A model generated the notes under the pieces. It was given only the letters and a program-made list of their open reading frames with translations. It was not told where the DNA came from and did no database searches. Below, one piece after another: positions 33,901 to 35,284 of a stretch of DNA of 35,284 bases (position 1 is its first letter; each line of letters begins with the position of its first letter). The DNA is taken from assembly GCA_003934925.1 (NCBI GenBank), contig JQIX01000009.1:1-35284 (forward strand), in the 5' to 3' direction. A program made the translations under genes and the position numbers. The stretch is from Epsilonproteobacteria bacterium (ex Lamellibrachia satsuma). Its GTDB lineage: Bacteria > Campylobacterota > Campylobacteria > Campylobacterales > Sulfurovaceae.

Positions 33901-35284
33901 CCGTTTTGCTGATAGGCATAGTCATAACACAGATCGGGAACATAAAGTTCTGTTGAAAGGCCAAACAGTCCAGGGAAATAACCATCACCAGTGGAATTCA
34001 TTTTGACGGATGTAGAGTATTGACTGTTTTCCATGATGTTGCTTACATCAAATGTATCGATATCTATCCCTATGGTATTGTATCCATAATAGGGATAGAG
34101 CAGTGAACTGTCACGAAATACACCATTTTCACTAATGGAGGAATTGGCAATGTTGTTATTTGGATTTACAGCATTTTTAACATGATGATAGGTACCGCTT
34201 TTGTCGGCAAGATAGAGGTTGTCTCCAGAGAGCCCAATATCCCCCTCTCCTGCAAAAAACAGCAAGGTTGAATTTACTGTACCTGTTTTGGGGGTCAGGA
34301 AGCCTGAAAGTCCAATTGAAAATTCATGTTGAACGCCGGTATTGCCGGTGTCACAACCATGGTTGCTGGCATAGGTTCTTGCATTGGTGTTGTCAGTATT
34401 ACTGGCAAATTCAACATAGCCGTCATAGATTGAAAGGTTTTTCATGGTTGCTGTTTCATCTTTGTAGACAATGGCAATGGACCAAGCTCCCAGTGTCCCT
34501 CCCTCGGGTATCCCTAATGTAGTAGAGATGTCTGCCCCCCAGTACCAGCCTTTTTCGTGGTTTTTTACATACTCAGTGATGTCTTTGAATCCCTGGTAAT
34601 ACCATCGGCTACCACTAAAATACACATGATTGAGTCTCTCGGCGGTTATATCGGTATAATTGATATTGTAGTTGGCATTATCTGTTGAATACCCAAGTTT
34701 GATCGTGGTTGATGTTTGTTGCAGTGCATTGCTTAGCGTGCCTGCAAAATACCCCTGCCAATAGAGCCCAGCCCATAAAATTTCAGCATCATCAGGGAGT
34801 ACGAGCTTTGCGGAACTTGAATTGAGGGTAGTGGCTACAGTGTCTCCGTCACGCCAAATGGCATTGGTACCGTTGTTGGTTGCGTTCCCCGGATCGACAC
34901 ACTCTCCTGTACTTGGATTATTGTTTCTGGGCCTACAGATATTGGTATTTCCTATAAGTATGATATCTCCATTATCTACCGTCCGGTAAATAGGACTGAA
35001 TACTTTTGGATTGGCACATGTATAATCACTTCCGGCAGCAGTGACTGTGATCGTCATCGTATCTGTACCCGTGGCCCCGTCATTGTCCGTGACTGTCAGA
35101 GTGATCGTGTGGCTTCCTATAGTCCAGCCTGAGGTCGATATGGTGGGGCTTACTCCTGTCCAGGTATTGGTTCCGTCACTCCAGCTATAGCTGCTGATAC
35201 TGCCGTCAGTATCGCTGCTGCCACTGCCGTCGAGCGTTACACTGTTTCCCTGTGTAACAGTTTGGTCGGGACCTGCATCGGCGG
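30969..35284 (-). CDS. Giant secreted surface protein/adhesin with PKD domain, 5' end beyond the window
   Basis: The frame is open to the window edge, so at least 1437 codons are visible; the ATG at 35057 is internal. The first visible part (35060-35284) is a PKD domain (DAGPDQTV ... SYSWSDG ... TLTVTDNDGATGTDTMTITV). Next is a beta-sandwich region with AEILWAGLYWQGYF and GAWSIAIVYKD, resembling DUF3344-like surface proteins. A Cys-rich segment ends in CSRDNFAIRPEAF (near 32710-32740), a motif I associate with DUF6701/MshQ-like pilus-linked proteins. The C-terminus has GWAGHGDTGHVVEHNAS and ends RLGW. There are 18 D/E-X-N-X-S/T sequons. Its 3' neighbours are pseudopilins, so it may be a pilus-tip or pilus-exported adhesin. 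Confidence 0.8.
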   Translation of the reverse strand, partial: ADAGPDQTVTQGNSVTLDGSGSSDTDGSISSYSWSDGTNTWTGVSPTISTSGWTIGSHTITLTVTDNDGATGTDTMTITVTAAGSDYTCANPKVFSPIYRTVDNGDIILIGNTNICRPRNNNPSTGECVDPGNATNNGTNAIWRDGDTVATTLNSSSAKLVLPDDAEILWAGLYWQGYFAGTLSNALQQTSTTIKLGYSTDNANYNINYTDITAERLNHVYFSGSRWYYQGFKDITEYVKNHEKGWYWGADISTTLGIPEGGTLGAWSIAIVYKDETATMKNLSIYDGYVEFASNTDNTNARTYASNHGCDTGNTGVQHEFSIGLSGFLTPKTGTVNSTLLFFAGEGDIGLSGDNLYLADKSGTYHHVKNAVNPNNNIANSSISENGVFRDSSLLYPYYGYNTIGIDIDTFDVSNIMENSQYSTSVKMNSTGDGYFPGLFGLSTELYVPDLCYDYAYQQNGRYFTEENNGSRSPYIRGDLFSDSDIDVSLYIKNREASDIVISDMQVSIDPILTSEGTYVNGSAKVTLPGSTQREAATVLSSASGYIRGIQIGDVGSQAYFYTYYALQPQKSRIDMPLKAYLDFNTTITIPSGPTITNRYEDLKIHTDIPFCADEGFNYKPAWGIFNVEEKDLDKYNIYTQVARRVENFEVKSYDADHLDTPIGVSTMVGVELIDAGAFHETQTSCVEPDSALTPRVSVAFDNNISHTDFTWNTLGLAIRNGMVSDEILHQPTPIDEPEDFYTKIRRNTAFRVTYTTDGNGTLLHTSPGTCQAHQVAPCYKIDNFPNSHTFDVGKGPGNCGQDMDNNPNSNDSIQNYCGNAGTKGLDSTHLAICMECLYGSKSHYTCSRDNFAIRPEAFKVSFSDDNTTTLNQDFANNTNKAGSTGTPINLVAGYPYRIDINATSYTDETPVPGYVQGFDSSDPRKLAYMGWNLSSGHDVSGCNAPEDRNMSFYLIDGTNTNPNPLNTWEDRHDELINVGEYEFKVVDEEWTKYDWEENLTQHHNSGNFINNATPDCVEGSNDVPDITGDTTSHKAGCETSSVHGTTYKAMNIRSYPYSFNVNGINPNIGPYTRGNNQTFVYIDTPPNQDIENSDMSYNMSGTFYAAGHDNTTMSNFVTSCYADNTDMNLTFTYNMPMPPVTPYLSYSLKDVNSTGVKYRPGTNDFEVGTHTSISTPFSIDQNATDFKKDMNGSINMDLGYNFTRTYNQLLNPRFITFHDFNITYDTQPTTLYVDGISDHKIYGNKDLDQNVTFIYGRAKSSRYFYDDITANSINTPISVVAYCDQDPVNCSAIYNITSMDFNRTNEYDWYLVKGHVMTPDNDGNISLTATSPDVTSALVSVTSPVSINNSNGVDPNVQVSTTAPATTRPVLVNIDFVTMLPTDTSRWLIYNEFNNSVPSPFYKVRFIGNEGWAGHGDTGHVVEHNASKTKNQRLGW

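Noticed and set aside
35055-35057. ATG as the start of the giant surface protein
   Set aside because: The frame is open upstream to the window edge and encodes most of a PKD domain, so this Met is internal.
1-35284. tRNA, rRNA or riboswitch genes
   Set aside because: Intergenic regions are short and I saw no cloverleaf, rRNA or known riboswitch motifs; no FMN-type element precedes ribH.

Overview
The window looks like a chromosomal piece of a Campylobacterota (Epsilonproteobacteria) genome, most likely a free-living Sulfurovum-like organism. The reasons are a single type of AT-rich, lysine-rich coding throughout, a cbb3 oxidase maturation pair (ccoS-ccoI), menaquinone synthesis by the futalosine route (mqnC), and an eamA-kdsA-ribH-nusB run with trpS and der close by, an order I recall from Campylobacter. 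The genus is inference; I could not search a database.

Layout. (1) 1-7.7 kb, minus strand: a polysaccharide operon. Read 5' to 3' it encodes phosphohexomutase, glucose-6-phosphate isomerase, GalU, UDP-glucose dehydrogenase and a UDP-glucuronate 4-epimerase-like enzyme. Together these lead from fructose-6-phosphate to UDP-glucuronate and probably UDP-galacturonate. Two glycosyltransferases follow, with an unlisted 44-residue ORF between them; the last transferase looks truncated. (2) 7.8-11.1 kb, minus: a small outer-membrane barrel, then ccoS and ccoI. (3) 11.1-13.9 kb, plus: a four-helix membrane protein of unknown role, rho (clear sigma70 promoter) and murI. (4) 13.9-17.7 kb, minus: trpS, der, an MscS-type channel. 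(5) 17.8-27.2 kb, plus: a DUF3108-type secreted protein, a dicarboxylate/amino-acid symporter, an EamA transporter, kdsA, ribH, nusB, mqnC, an M16 homologue lacking its zinc motif, and recG. (6) 27.4-35.3 kb, minus: long-form hpf, then four pseudopilin-like proteins encoded downstream of a very large surface protein (PKD domain, Cys-rich middle, NFAIRP motif) whose 5' end lies beyond the window.

Two layers of repeat DNA lie over these mostly housekeeping genes. The first is heptanucleotide arrays. ARTGAGG arrays occur three times, always in the same orientation and always directly after a perfect hairpin whose arms match the local target: inside the phosphohexomutase gene, across the murI start, and upstream of trpS. 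A second AT-rich heptad (AAAAATT-like) abuts the eamA start and lies just upstream of recG. The second layer is REP-like palindromes with a GTAG foot, arranged as inverted pairs, around the M16-recG junction and between recG and hpf. No transposase for either is in the window.

The most striking protein-level signal is in the last 8 kb. The large surface protein and its four pseudopilins carry 25 copies of the bacterial N-glycosylation sequon D/E-X-N-X-S/T (18 in the large protein alone), far above a rough composition expectation. This suggests an N-glycosylated pilus/adhesin apparatus.
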